A stretch of 64,000 bases of DNA from Hevea brasiliensis. Lineage: Eukaryota; Streptophyta; Magnoliopsida; Malpighiales; Euphorbiaceae. The DNA lies in contig NC_079502.1 of assembly GCF_030052815.1 (NCBI RefSeq), positions 3,186,885 through 3,250,884 on the forward strand, written 5' to 3'. Below the pieces are notes generated by a model. It did not search any database. It saw nothing but the letters and a program-made list of their open reading frames with translations, and had not been told where the DNA came from. This document shows, one piece after another, positions 22,888 through 34,520 of this stretch; the stretch's first letter is position 1, and each line of letters opens with the position of its first letter. Position numbers and translations under genes: made by a program.

Positions 22888-24598
22888 CTAATTGATTATC
22901 CATGATTTGCCTTGGGGTGTGGTAATTGTACTTTTCTGAGTTGTATGCAACAGGACATATAAGTTGGTACCCATTGAAATATAAAAATTGCCATCGTTCA
23001 TTTTTCACGAGAAATTATAAAAAATATATTTGATATTTTTATTTTTAAGAAATTTTTTTTTAAATTCGATTCTTATTCTTATGTAATACTCTTATATTTA
23101 ATAGGCAAATTTCAACATAAATCCCATGAAATAAGACATACAAATGTTATCAAATTTTTTTCTCTAATAAAAGTCAAGAAATAATTAATTTATGCATTCA
23201 TTCTCTCTTCATGCCTCCCTAGACTCTAACGCAGCAAACTAGCTTGTGCAAAACACACATAGTTTTCTTATAAGGGACCGTTGAGCCTAGTCGGCATTAT
23301 CGGCAGCAATTCCAATTTGCTGGACTTGCATGAATGTTGTTGCCGCTTGCGAAATGGAGGGCTTAACTGAGCTCAATTAAAAAGTAAAAATTAAAAATTA
23401 AAGTTTTCTCTATAATTGAAATTAATATTCAGAAAATAATTTTTAAATTGATAGGAATCTTTCCATGGGCAGGGATCTGGGCCTTGGTGGGGAGATGTGT
23501 TTTACACAAACATGGGCTAGAGCCTTTGTAGTCAAGTCTTTTAATGTTTCATTTCGGCCATGGCCCTATAAAAACATACATCTCTGAGCCTTTCATAGTC
23601 TTTTAATGTAATTATCTTTGATTAAAAAAATAAATGGAGAAAAAAAATTTACTACAATAGCATCACTATAAAAGGAAATAAATTAAATATTTTCCATATT
23701 AATTAGACTAAAATAAGAGTAGCGATGGCAACGGGTAGGGTATCGGCTAAAATCATCATACCAGAACTCGAACCCAATTAATATTTTCAAAACCCGAACT
23801 TGTTTCGAATCCGATTAAAATTTATTTTTAACTATCTGAATCCGTTCCAAACTCTATTGTTATTACCTGAAAAATATCCAAACCCGTTTAATTTTATATA
23901 TTTAATTAATAATCTATATAAAAATTATTTTTATTAATAATTTATATTTTAAAATTTTAATAATTTCATAAAATATTTCAATTTTGTTTTATATAAAATA
24001 AAAAATATAAAAATTTATAAATATTATTAAAAAATATATTTTTTATATTTAATTAAATATTTATCTAAACAGATTCAGATAACAGATACTCAACATATAA
24101 AATCCGAATTCGTCATGGATATTAAATTTCAAATCCGAACCCGTTTCAAATCTAATTATATACTACCCAAACCCGTCTTATTAGGATTCGGTCAAATCGG
24201 GTACCCGCAAAAATCTGATCCATTGCCATCCTTGGGAATGAGCTGCTATTAAAACTTATAAATTTAACAGAGTCCTTATTTCTATATAACACACTTTATA
24301 TCCGATATGGGATCCTGAAAGATTAGCCCATAGGCAACTCGATTAATTTGCGAACCTTAATTAGGGCCACACTGGGACACTTAGCTCTCTCTCATTTCAC
24401 TCAAAGAGAGAGAGTGTTAAATACTTACTAATTAAAGCAAAGTTATCTACACATACCATAAGATAATTATGAATAAATATGTAATTTAATTTTTAATTTT
24501 TTTTATATTTATATAATTATTAAAAAAATACAAATGCTAAAATTTACCAAAGAATCTATCAATGTTGATTTTGTAAAAGAAAGAGCAAAAGATCAAAA
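22888..24598. other. Intergenic between BAHD genes
   Basis: No gene seen. It includes a GC-richer patch near 23.28-23.36 kb, a MITE-like insertion, and from about 23.65 kb sequence also found upstream of the next BAHD copy (near 26.7 kb), indicating that the duplicated unit includes promoter DNA. Confidence 0.5.
23724..24231. mobile_element. MITE-like element with imperfect inverted ends
   Basis: Starts GATGGCAACGGGTAGGGT and ends ...GGGTACCCG...GATCCATTGCCATC, so the outer 'GATGGCAA(T/C)GG' words are inverted. The interior is full of 'aaacccga' and 'atccgaa' words, a style common to small plant elements. No clear target-site duplication was found. The homologous upstream region of the gene at 27417 shows no counterpart by eye. 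Confidence 0.5.
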
Positions 24599-25909
24599 AT
24601 GGCCGAGGCAATGAAAGTTGAGATTGTGAGCAGAGAGATGATAAAGCCATCTTCTCCAACTTCCCCTGAGCTTAAAATCTTCAAGCTATCTCTTATTGAC
24701 CAGCTTCATCCTTCTCTTTTCACACCTATTCTTCTCTTCTACTCCACGAATAACAACTCCATACCTGCTGCAAATAAGTCCCAGCATCTAAAATCATCAC
24801 TTTCAAAGTATCTTACTCTTTTTTACCCTCTTGCAGGAAGAATCAAAGACGATAGCTCAATTAATTGCGACGATGAAGGAATTGTCTATATTGAAGCTCA
24901 TGTCAATTGCCCCCTCTCAGGAATTCTAAAACAACCTCCTCAAGTTGAGGTACTTGAACCATTTCTTCCTGGAATTGATCAATCTATTGAAGTGATCACT
25001 GATCAGCCTTTACTCTTTGTCCAAGAAAACTTGTTCACATGTGGTGGAATAGCAATTGGGCTTCATATTTCACACAAGATCGCTGATGCAGCCACCATTG
25101 TAACCTTCCTAAACGGCTGGGCTACTGTGGCCGCAGATGGTTCCAGGGGGATACTTGTTCCAAATCTCACTGCATCTTCTGTTTTACCGCCTTTGGATTC
25201 AACTCCCAAATTACCAGCTGTTGCGATAAAGGCCATAGCAAGCAAGCCAGCAACAAGAAGGTTGGTGTTTGATGCCTCTAGTATTGCTGCTCTTCAGGCA
25301 AAAGTTGCAAGTTCAAGCGTGCCAAACCCAACGAGAGTAGAAGCTGTGACTGCAATTATTTGGAAACATTCAACCAAAGCTTCAAGATTGAACTCGGGGT
25401 TTTCAAAGCTCTCTATGGCTTTCCAAGCTGTTAATATACGTAAAAGAATCGTCCAAAGCTTGCCTGAAAACGCTGTTGGAAACATTTTGGGAAGCTATTC
25501 TGTCTTGATCAGGGAGAAAATAGAATTGCAGAGCTTGGTTAGTTCATTGAGAAAAGGGTTACAAGAATTTATCAAGAGTTGGTTGGAACATTTTCAAAGA
25601 AATGATCTGCTGTCTGCAATTCTTGGGCACGTAAAGGAAATTTCTGGGTTGCCAGAGCAAGAGAGTACTGATTTCTACAACTTCTCTAGTTGGTGTAAAA
25701 TGCCACTATATGAAGCTGATTTCGGGTGGGGAAAGCCAACATGGGTCGCTATACCTATAAAGGAGCCATATAATGTTTCGGTAATAATGGATACAAGAGA
25801 CGGTGGTGGAATAGAAGCTTGGTTATGCCTGAGCGAAGAGGACATAGCCTTTCTGGAACATGATGAAGAGCTACTTACATATGCTACCTTTAATCCAAGT
25901 ATCATATAG
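24599..25909 (+). CDS. BAHD acyltransferase, vinorine-synthase-like, intact
   Basis: 436 residues, the usual family length, no intron. Predicted CoA-dependent O-acyltransferase of the cytosol; donor and acceptor cannot be told from sequence. Visible landmarks: N-terminal IKPSSPTSPELKIFKLSLID, FYPLAGRIKDD near residues 78-88, catalytic HKIAD at residues 159-163 (25073-25087), PNPTRVEAVTA segment in mid-protein, and DFGWG at residues 374-378 (from 25718). The ATG at 24599 gives MAEAMKVEI, the same start as the copy at 27417. It is one half of a tandem pair: the two proteins have equal length and are roughly 85% identical by eye, and the similarity extends into both flanks. A MITE-like element lies about 0.4 kb upstream. 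Confidence 0.92.
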   Translation: MAEAMKVEIVSREMIKPSSPTSPELKIFKLSLIDQLHPSLFTPILLFYSTNNNSIPAANKSQHLKSSLSKYLTLFYPLAGRIKDDSSINCDDEGIVYIEAHVNCPLSGILKQPPQVEVLEPFLPGIDQSIEVITDQPLLFVQENLFTCGGIAIGLHISHKIADAATIVTFLNGWATVAADGSRGILVPNLTASSVLPPLDSTPKLPAVAIKAIASKPATRRLVFDASSIAALQAKVASSSVPNPTRVEAVTAIIWKHSTKASRLNSGFSKLSMAFQAVNIRKRIVQSLPENAVGNILGSYSVLIREKIELQSLVSSLRKGLQEFIKSWLEHFQRNDLLSAILGHVKEISGLPEQESTDFYNFSSWCKMPLYEADFGWGKPTWVAIPIKEPYNVSVIMDTRDGGGIEAWLCLSEEDIAFLEHDEELLTYATFNPSII

Positions 25910-27416
25910 TTAGTGTTGTATGCTAAAAAAGGGGGCAGAAAAATTAAACATCAATTACGTTTCATTATTTTTAAGGTGCAGAATTTGAGATTAATGTTTT
26001 CTCTCTTATGCATAGTGGATAGTCATTTGTCTTCAATTTTTGATTCTTTGGTGAGGCTTCTCATTCAGGGAGCAGTGTTTCTCTTCAGGTTTATTTTCAG
26101 TTTTGAGTCCAGTCTTAACGAATTATCTGGTCTTTGGCATTTGGTTGTTTGGATGTTTTATTCTGAAGAGCTCTGTTTGGGGCACTTTGTTTTAGGCTTT
26201 TAATCTTGCTATTTGTTAATTATTTGTCCTTCAACTTCCTTTGTTACTTTGTGCAATCTCTTTGGTGTTTGATGCTATGCTTTGAAAATTACTTTTTTAA
26301 ATATATTAATTTGATAATATTAAAAAATAATTTAAAATTAAATTTAATAAATTTTAATCATAAAAAATATAAAAATAACAAAATAATTTTTTTCAAACTC
26401 TTTTTTTATAGCATTTAAAATAATAATTTTATTAAAAAAATAATTTTAATGCTCCGAACTCAATGTCAATCTTTGCCTTGTTGTATCGTCTAAATTTAAC
26501 ATTTTTGCTATTTCCTTGTTGCTGCAAGAAGTTTTCTTCTTAATTAATGATTTATTAAAATTATTGTATAAATATCACAATCAATAGAAGCAAAGCAAAT
26601 GATGAAAAAAAAAAATCACATTCACTATAAAAATAGAAATTTAAATCATTAACATATAAAAGTAGTGGTATATTTCCACCATTATATACCATCAGTGTAA
26701 AAAGAAATAAATTAAATATTTTCTATTAATTGGACTATCCATTAAATTATTATTGATTGTGAATATTTGCTTGCATATTTAGTAGGTCAGTCAATATAAA
26801 TCGAAATAAATTTAATAATTTTATTAATTATTAATTTTATTATAATTATTAATCATGGTGAAACTTATTAATACAATCAAAGATTATAATAAATTAATAT
26901 ATATATATATATATCAAATTTACAGTATAATTTTCTTTTTTTACATATTAATTAAATTAAATATTTTTTTAGAGAGTATACTTACTAATTAAGGCTTAAT
27001 TGTTTTTTTCTCCAAGAAAGGAAAGGAACAGAAAAGCAGATTACAGCAGGCAAATATTACCAATACTTACCAAGTAAAGCATGAGAATTAAATAGCCCCA
27101 CTCTAAATGTTATCAATACCTACCATAATAATTTTCATGAGAAAGAAAAATTTACTTTTATAAAAAAAAAAAATTAGATAGAATTTAAATCAATTAAATT
27201 AATTTATGATAATATAATCATAAATAAACATGTGATTTAATTTTCAATTATCCTTTCATGTATATATAATTATGAAAAAATATGGATAATATAGAGCAAT
27301 TTGATTAATGTAATCTACTGAATTTATTAAAAAATCTCTCATTATATATTCTAAAAAATGGAAAAAGACTCCCTTTATAAAAGGGTGGTTGTGTAAAAGA
27401 AAGAGCACAGATAAAA
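25910..27416. other. Intergenic between the tandem BAHD pair
   Basis: Begins with the 3' UTR of the upstream gene (GGGGGCAGAAAAATTA, shared with the 3' flank of the downstream copy). 26.0-26.2 kb is T-rich and open in one frame but shows no coding character. From about 26.68 kb it parallels sequence upstream of the 24599 gene. Rest AT-rich. Confidence 0.5.
27376..27382 (+). promoter_or_regulatory. Possible TATA box of the BAHD gene at 27417
   Basis: TATAAAA about 40 bases before the ATG. The spacing would leave a very short leader, so it may be chance; the corresponding site is not obvious in the sister gene. Confidence 0.3.
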
Positions 27417-28727
27417 ATGGCAGAGGCAGTGAAGGTTGAGATTGAGAACACAGAGATGATAAAACCATCTTCTCCAACTTCCCCAGAACTTAAAATCTTC
27501 AAGCTCTCCCTTATTGACCAGCTTCATCCTTCTTTTTTCACACCTATACTTCTCTTCTACTCCATGGATAAAAACTCCACACCTGCTTCAAATAAGTCCC
27601 AGCATCTAAAATTGTCACTTTCAAGGTATCTTACTCTTTTTTACCCTCTTGCAGGAAGAATCAAAGACCATAGCTCAATTAATTGCAACGATGAAGGAAT
27701 TGTCTTTATTGAAGCTCAAGTCAATTGCCCCCTCTCAGGAATTCTAAAACAGCCTCCACCAGTTGAGGTACTTGAACGATTTCTTCCTGGAATTGATCAA
27801 TCTCTTGAAGTGCGCACTGAGCAGCCTTTACTCTTTGTCCAAGAAAACTTGTTCACATGTGGTGGAATAGCAATTGGGCTTCAAATTTCACACAAGATTG
27901 CTGATGCAGCCACCATTGGAATCTTCCTTAAAGGCTGGGCTGCGGTGGCTGCTGATGGTTCCAGGGAGATACTTGTTCCAAATCTCACTGCATCTTCGTT
28001 TTTACCGCCTATGGATGTACCTCTCATATTACCAGCTGATGCGATAAAGGTCATAGCAAGTAAGCCCACCTCAAGAAGATTGGTGTTAGATGCCTCAAGT
28101 ATTGCTGCTCTTCAGGCAAAAGCTGCCAGTTCAAGCGTGCCTAACCCAACGAGAGTAGAAGCTGTGACTGCATTTATCTGGAAACATTCAATCAAAGCTG
28201 CAAGATTGAACTCGGGGTTTCCAAAGCTCTCTGTAGCATCCCAAGCGGTTAATATACGTAAACGAATCGTCCAAAGCTTGCCTGAAAACGCTGTTGGAAA
28301 CATTTTGGCATGCTATTTTGTCTCGGTCAGGGAGATAATAGAGTTGGAAAGCTTGGTTAGTTCCTTGAGAAAAGGATTACAAGAATTTAGCAAGACCTGG
28401 TTGGAACATTTTCAAAGAAATGATCCACTGTCTGCGTTTGTTGGGCTCTTAGAGCAAATTTCTGGGATGCCACGAGAAGGGAGTACTGATTTCTACAACT
28501 TTGCTAGTTGGTGTAAAATGCCACTATATGAAGCTGATTTCGGGTGGGGAAAGCCAACTTGGATTGCTATCCCTAGAATGGAGGTATATAATGCTGCGAC
28601 AATAATGGATACAAGGGAAGGCGGTGGAATAGAAGCTTGGTTATGCCTGAGCGAAGAGGACATGGCCTTGCTCGAACATGATGAAGAGCTACTTGCATAT
28701 GCTACCTTTAATCCAAGTATCATATAG
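27417..28727 (+). CDS. BAHD acyltransferase, tandem sister of the gene at 24599, intact
   Basis: 436 residues, intronless, same start (MAEAVKVEI) and end (ATFNPSII) as its neighbour. Catalytic HKIAD at residues 159-163 (27891-27905) and DFGWG at 374-378 (from 28536) are intact. Differences from the sister are spread along the protein, including positions between the HXXXD motif and residue 220, where acceptor-pocket residues are expected in BAHD structures; the two may differ in substrate preference (inference). The 3' flank shares GGGGGCAGAAAAATTA with the sister, so the duplication covered more than the coding region. Confidence 0.92.
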   Translation: MAEAVKVEIENTEMIKPSSPTSPELKIFKLSLIDQLHPSFFTPILLFYSMDKNSTPASNKSQHLKLSLSRYLTLFYPLAGRIKDHSSINCNDEGIVFIEAQVNCPLSGILKQPPPVEVLERFLPGIDQSLEVRTEQPLLFVQENLFTCGGIAIGLQISHKIADAATIGIFLKGWAAVAADGSREILVPNLTASSFLPPMDVPLILPADAIKVIASKPTSRRLVLDASSIAALQAKAASSSVPNPTRVEAVTAFIWKHSIKAARLNSGFPKLSVASQAVNIRKRIVQSLPENAVGNILACYFVSVREIIELESLVSSLRKGLQEFSKTWLEHFQRNDPLSAFVGLLEQISGMPREGSTDFYNFASWCKMPLYEADFGWGKPTWIAIPRMEVYNAATIMDTREGGGIEAWLCLSEEDMALLEHDEELLAYATFNPSII

Positions 28728-30766
28728 TTATTGTTTTTTCTTTTTTAACAGAAATATCATATACTTCCTGTCATATGCTAGAAAGGGGGCAGAAAAATTA
28801 CATAAGTGAGGTACACATTTGGTGGAAAATAATTTAAAAAAATAATAATAAATATATTTTAATTATATTTATGCTATATTTAATTTTTATGTTGTATTAA
28901 ATAATCGCTTAAAATCTTTAACTTGTGTTGGTTTTTTTCATTTAAAATGTTTTATTTTAAATTAGGTGAGGTCTGATGACATATATTCTATGATTTTTCT
29001 AAATATTTAATGTTAATAAAATTCATTTGCTCATAAAAAAATCTTAAAATTAATGGAAGTTTAAGTGAATTTTTACTAATTTACTATATAAAAAATTGCG
29101 GTTATTAACTTGGATCGACTTATAAATGGATAACTTAGATATAAAATCGAATTAATTTTTTATTAAATAAAATAAAAAATTGACTCGAAAAAATTAAATG
29201 ATCCAATGGTTAAATCAATGACCCGTTTACTAAATGAACTATTAATCCAATGAATTTAAAATTTTTTAATCAAATATTTTTTTAAAATATCAATTATATC
29301 AATATTTTAAAATTTATATTTAATCAATTAATTATATATTATTTAGTTATTATTCTTTTATTCATCTTATTTTTTATTTTTAATATATAATCCACATTTC
29401 AGAAGATGATTATTCAATTTTAATATTATTTTTATTTTATATATTAATTATAGATGTTGAGAACAAAAATATTTAAATAATGTTATTATATAAATTGTTG
29501 ATGATATTATTAAAATATATGTAATTATAATCTAATAAATATTAAAATATTAATTATAAAAATAAAATTAATATATATTAAAGTTGAGCAACCCCATCAG
29601 CGTAGGATTTACTTCTTTCTAAATATGCATATTATAGTAAAAAAATAATTGTAACCACATCTTTATTACTTAAATATTATTATATATTTATTTAACTTGA
29701 TTTAGTTGAATAATTAAATACATATAACTCATTCCTAAGTTTAGGTTGTCACTCTTATTTCTACTAAAAAATTATTATATATTTTATTATTTAAATTAAT
29801 CTTATTAATATTATTTATGGTAATCAAATATCTGTTTTAGTGTTCTTTCCTTTCACGGTAAACGATAATAAAAATGGGTATGATGATCTTCAAATCCTAT
29901 TGTAGGTCCTTCTGATTTTTTTTTTTTAATGCCCTTCTGAGTTATCTTTTTGTTTTTCTCCCCTATATATTATAGAATCAGATCTTATATTTTGAAAATT
30001 ACCCTTTTTTAGACCAGAAAAATAAAATTAATTTTTTTATTTAATTACAGCAAACCTGTTTTTTTTTTTTTTAAAAAAAAATTACAGCCAAGATATATTT
30101 GAATAATAAAATTGTTTACCAAATTCGGACAAAAAAGAATAATTTTTATGAAAATTTCATTTTCTTTCTATTAGATACTTTTTATTTATATATATTCATC
30201 TAATTAATAATTGACATATTATTAAAATAATATGATAAAATATGATGAGTCTCATAACAAAATATAATTTTTTATTTTTTTAATTAATTAGATATAAACT
30301 ATACGCCTCTTTCTTAAATAATTATTTATTCTGTACATTGATTGAGAAATTAATCAAAGTTTTTCAGAATGAACAAGTATCCATTTAAAAGAAATTCTTA
30401 TTTTTTTATTATTAAAAATTATATTCTCATATATTATTATTAAAAATACATAATAACTCTATTAATTAGTAATGAAAAATCAGCCTAATCACTTTAGATT
30501 TGAATCTCTACTTTTCTAATCTTCCACTAGAATAAAAATTAGAAAAAAATTAATGCATATATATTATTGAAAATTTTTTTAATAATTCCTACACTGAGAA
30601 TAATACACCAAACAAATGAGTGACTGTCCATTTAAATTCGAATTGCAATACTTGAAGATTGTAACATCATAACATAAAATCAACAATTTTGGCTAAACCC
30701 TAACAAAGAAGGCTATAGAATATGCCAATTACATATATATGGACTTACTATCTATATATATAGTCT
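28728..30766. other. Intergenic, AT-rich, no gene
   Basis: Contains the 3' UTR of the + strand gene on the left and of the - strand gene on the right (the two are convergent). Nothing else recognisable. Confidence 0.5.
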
Positions 30767-32044
30767 TTAGCATGTAACAAATTGAAGCAACTCTTCATCC
30801 TCTTTGAATTTTGCCATGTCTTCCTCCTTCAGGTGTACCAGTGCCTCTATTCCATCTCCACAGGCAGTGTCCATGAAAACAACCAGATTTTTGAATGTTA
30901 AGCTGGGTGACCCTGCCCACATAGGTTTGCTCCATCCAAAATCTGCTTCATATAAGGGAAACCTGCACAAACTAGTGAAGTTAAGCGTAGCCATCTCACC
31001 TCTAATGAAACTGTCAGCTCTTTCCTTGATAAAATCCAAGTGTTCATTGCCTTCTTGGAGTTTTCTCACATACTCTTTATCAATCTTGCTTATTGACGAT
31101 CTGATCTTGTTGACAAGATCACAATTTTCTTCCCTAGAGGAATCAGTGGATGGAATAGTTATTGCAAGCCGATAATAGTTCCCAAAAGAGTGTTCTGGCA
31201 ATGGTGGATTCATCCTTCTACGCAGGTTCACTGGGTGAAGCATCAAGTATTTCTTACTTGGGCTTGATTCTACCTCGGTGGCAGCCGTGAACCGGCTCCA
31301 TATGAAAACTGATAAAGCTTCAATGCGTGAGGGTGGTCGCTGATTCTCCAAGCTTGTACTTGTAGCATATCTTGCTCTCAGAGACTCTATTGAGGTGGAC
31401 CTGAACACAAACCTCTTTGTCGCAACATTTTTAGTGATACCAGTAGCCGGATTAAAGCCTGATATATTCCTGGGAGGGAAAAGGGTGGCTGAAACAAATT
31501 CAGGGCACGCTATATCAACTTCTCCGCGGGCAATTGCAGCCCAAGTTTTGACAAATGTTAAGGTTGATAATGCATCAGCAATCTTGTGTGAGAGGCACAA
31601 ACCCAGACAAATTCCACCGCACTTAAAGATGTTGAATTGGATACCTAATGGGAACTCTTGAGCTTGATCTAGTTCAAATGGAAGCAACTTCTTGAATTCA
31701 GTGGGCTCTGTATTATCAACTGCATCAGAAAGTTTGGAGGACACTTGTGCCTGCAAATAAAGGATACCCTCGTCGTTGCAGTCCACGAAACGATTGTCTT
31801 TAATTCGTCCTGCTAATGGGTAGTAATAGGCTAAGATCTGAGATAGAGATTGCTTGAGCTCGTTGTATTTTTCAAGATTGTTGAATTTGAGTTCACCATC
31901 TGTTGGATAGAGGAGGATCAAGGGGTTATAGACTGGGGGAGATAATTGATCAAGAAAGGAAAGCTTGTAATGATGGAGGTGATCAGGGGTTGGAGAAGAT
32001 GGTTTGATTATCTCTTTGGAGATTATTTCAATTTCAAGCTTCAT
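30767..32044 (-). CDS. BAHD acyltransferase with altered DFGWG motif (DFGWS)
   Basis: 425 residues from the ATG at 32044 (MKLEIEI), intronless. Predicted CoA-dependent acyltransferase of the vinorine-synthase-like group. Landmarks: IKPSSPTPDHLHHYKLSFLD at the N-terminus, YYPLAGRIKDN, HKIADA with catalytic His153 and Asp157, SRIEALSVFIW in mid-protein, and D-F-G-W-S at residues 368-372. The last Gly of the usually invariant DFGWG motif is Ser (AGC at 30929-30931 on the + strand reading GCT). That motif is structural, lying away from the active site, so activity may be reduced rather than abolished. Its nearest relative here is the gene at 54.9-56.4 kb on the same strand, which differs by having an intron. 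Convergent with the gene at 27417. Confidence 0.9.
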   Translation of the reverse strand: MKLEIEIISKEIIKPSSPTPDHLHHYKLSFLDQLSPPVYNPLILLYPTDGELKFNNLEKYNELKQSLSQILAYYYPLAGRIKDNRFVDCNDEGILYLQAQVSSKLSDAVDNTEPTEFKKLLPFELDQAQEFPLGIQFNIFKCGGICLGLCLSHKIADALSTLTFVKTWAAIARGEVDIACPEFVSATLFPPRNISGFNPATGITKNVATKRFVFRSTSIESLRARYATSTSLENQRPPSRIEALSVFIWSRFTAATEVESSPSKKYLMLHPVNLRRRMNPPLPEHSFGNYYRLAITIPSTDSSREENCDLVNKIRSSISKIDKEYVRKLQEGNEHLDFIKERADSFIRGEMATLNFTSLCRFPLYEADFGWSKPMWAGSPSLTFKNLVVFMDTACGDGIEALVHLKEEDMAKFKEDEELLQFVTC

Positions 32045-32118
32045 TTTTTCACCAGCAAAGTTTAACCTACTCAAAAGAAAGTGTAATTTCTCTCTAGTGC
32101 CTCCATTGCAAGGAAACT

Positions 32119-32126
32119 TATATATA
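32119..32126 (-). promoter_or_regulatory. TATA box of the - strand BAHD gene
   Basis: TATATATA in the context CTATATATAAG on the - strand, about 75 bases upstream of the ATG at 32044, a normal plant core promoter distance. Confidence 0.55.
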
Positions 32127-34064
32127 GAAACCGTATGGCATTACGTGTGGGCATGAAAAGATGTTTTCTCCTTGCAGAGAGGGCTTACAATGTCGCTATC
32201 AATTTTTTTTAGTGCAATTATTGAACACTGGGTTCTGGATATCCTTACCTACGTACCAATGTAAATTATTTTAATTGAATCATATTTTGCACGTTACACT
32301 CTTTTATTACTTTACAATTAGAAGTTTCATGTATAATTCTTTTCTTCTGGCAATGAGGAAAATCATGGCTACAGCCTATATGGTCACATGAACAAGAAAG
32401 ATGAAGATAGCACCATGGCCTCAGATTTTTTTTATTTTGTTTTATTTGTTTTTGCTTTGAAAAGGTGGGAAAAGAGAATTTGAACTTGTTAAAGCTTATC
32501 TAATTAAATTGGTAAATGCATTTATTATCAGGCTAAGTTTATCAAAATCTTACATACCGAATTCATTCATTATCACTAAAATAAAAATCAATCAAGCTAA
32601 ATCTTCTAATATAGACAAAACTACTGAGATAAGATTTCAATTGATGCAATATAAAAGTATCCAAATCCTCCTTGCTTCTGTACAAGTTTAAAGGTGCAAT
32701 AATAAAATAAATATTTGATTCAATCAAGTTTTGGGCAAACGTGTAAAATTAGCAATAGAATAATTTTTTTCCTGCATTACAAGAAAACACAAAAGGCAAC
32801 AGGATAGTAGAATGCCTCTGCCACTCATATGATATATCAAGAGATTTAATTAACATATTGGTGCGGTGGCTAATTAAAGGCCGTGGTGAAGCTTTGCTAA
32901 TTTCTGCACCCTTTTCGTCCATTGGCGATTGAATTCATATATATTAATTAGTTTTTTATGAATGCCTCGCTGATAGAAGGTATTAAAAAATAGTACACCA
33001 ATTACTTACAAAAAGAGTAATTTTACTTTGAATTTAAAGGTATGATGCTATCTCTTTATAGAGTATACATGCACCGTGGATCAAGAGGACCTTATAATTT
33101 GCTAGTTTACATATGCTTATCTTATTGATGATCTTGTTGAGCTAGACGGATATAGGCTTGTGTACACTTGTATTTTCTTAGGTTTAATTTTAAGCATGTT
33201 TGGGCTGTTTTTACCGGAAGAGGGACTCATCTTTCTCTCTTAAAATCTTCATCAATTCGTTTATCTTATTCTCCATATGCATCCTTATCCTAAATTCTAC
33301 TCCATTTGTTTTTTGGAAGCATGTTTTATCTTAGTAACTGTAAGAAAAGTCAAACAATAGCTAAAAATTATGGCGTACTCTATCAACTCAATTTTTTTTT
33401 TATAATCAATAATTTATTAAATGGAAATATAAAACAAGGAGAAGCAGGTAGCTTATAACTAGACCTATTACGTATTAATTCATTTTAATTTAGACTTTAT
33501 ACATTAAAATAATTAGCTAAGTTAATATTATAAGCCATTTACTTATATTTACTCTTTAATTTTTCTATTTTTCCATTGTAAGATATGTCATTCCAACAAT
33601 CTAATAAGGACGGTTAACTACTCTTTTATTTTAATAATTTTGTGCCAAATTTTCTTTGTTCTTAGTTTACTTCTTGAACTCTATATACTCAAGGTGTACT
33701 CTTCTTTTTGTCATGCATATAATAGTTAAATTATTTTCTTATTACTTGCCAACTAATCTCTCACTAATTAAATCTCACTCTCTTATTATTGACATTTATT
33801 TAGGATGAATGAGCAGTAAGAAAAAAAATTCTATGCAATTAATTAGAGTAAGCTTGTTGATCTTTTTCCACCTTAAGAGAGTGGAAGGTCTCAAATTCAA
33901 GTCTCTTCATTTATTCTTTTAAAATTATTCAACTTTATAGTGAGAAAAAAAAAAAAGCTACCTCTATTAAATTTAAAAAAATATATAATAATACCATAGA
34001 TAATATCATGTAGTAATACCATGAAAAATAATGCCACATAACAGTATCATGAAAATATTTTCTA

Positions 34065-34123
<59 letters not shown>

Positions 34124-34515
34124 ATTTTAATTTTTGAATCAACTCACTCAAACATGTCAGTTTTGGATGGTCCATTGAAATTCAAATCATTTTGAATTTA
34201 TATGGATTAAAATGAATTACAAATAATTAATTTTAGGTTGAACAAGTTCGAATGATGAGTAAAATCAATTTTTGGCACATCTAGGTGCACCTTCAAATAG
34301 TCAAAATTTTGAAGGTAAATCTTGCAATTGCTGGCAAGCCAAATGATACAAACTGGAAATTTTGGCTACAAATAAAAAAATACAAATCTTTTTTTTTTCC
34401 TTTGCATACTTCTTAAAGTCATTTTTTAACAACCAAAAGAAATATATTCTCAAGAAACTTTAAAAGAGTATAATGGTCAATATTTCATGTCAGATTGGGG
34501 TAAAAATTATAAAGC
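32127..34515. other. Intergenic upstream of the - strand BAHD gene
   Basis: No gene seen. AT-rich, with a long TA microsatellite near 34.1 kb. It ends at the target-site duplication of element B. Confidence 0.5.
34069..34121. repeat. (TA)n microsatellite, about 26 units
   Basis: Uninterrupted alternating TA. Confidence 0.95.
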
Positions 34516-34520
34516 TTTTG
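34516..34520. other. Target-site duplication of element B, left copy (TTTTG)
   Basis: Identical to 50876-50880, immediately outside the two LTR ends. Confidence 0.8.

Noticed and set aside
25913..26203. 96-codon frame just after the BAHD gene at 24599
   Set aside because: Lies in the 3' UTR, starts at TTG rather than ATG, and the sister gene lacks an equivalent.
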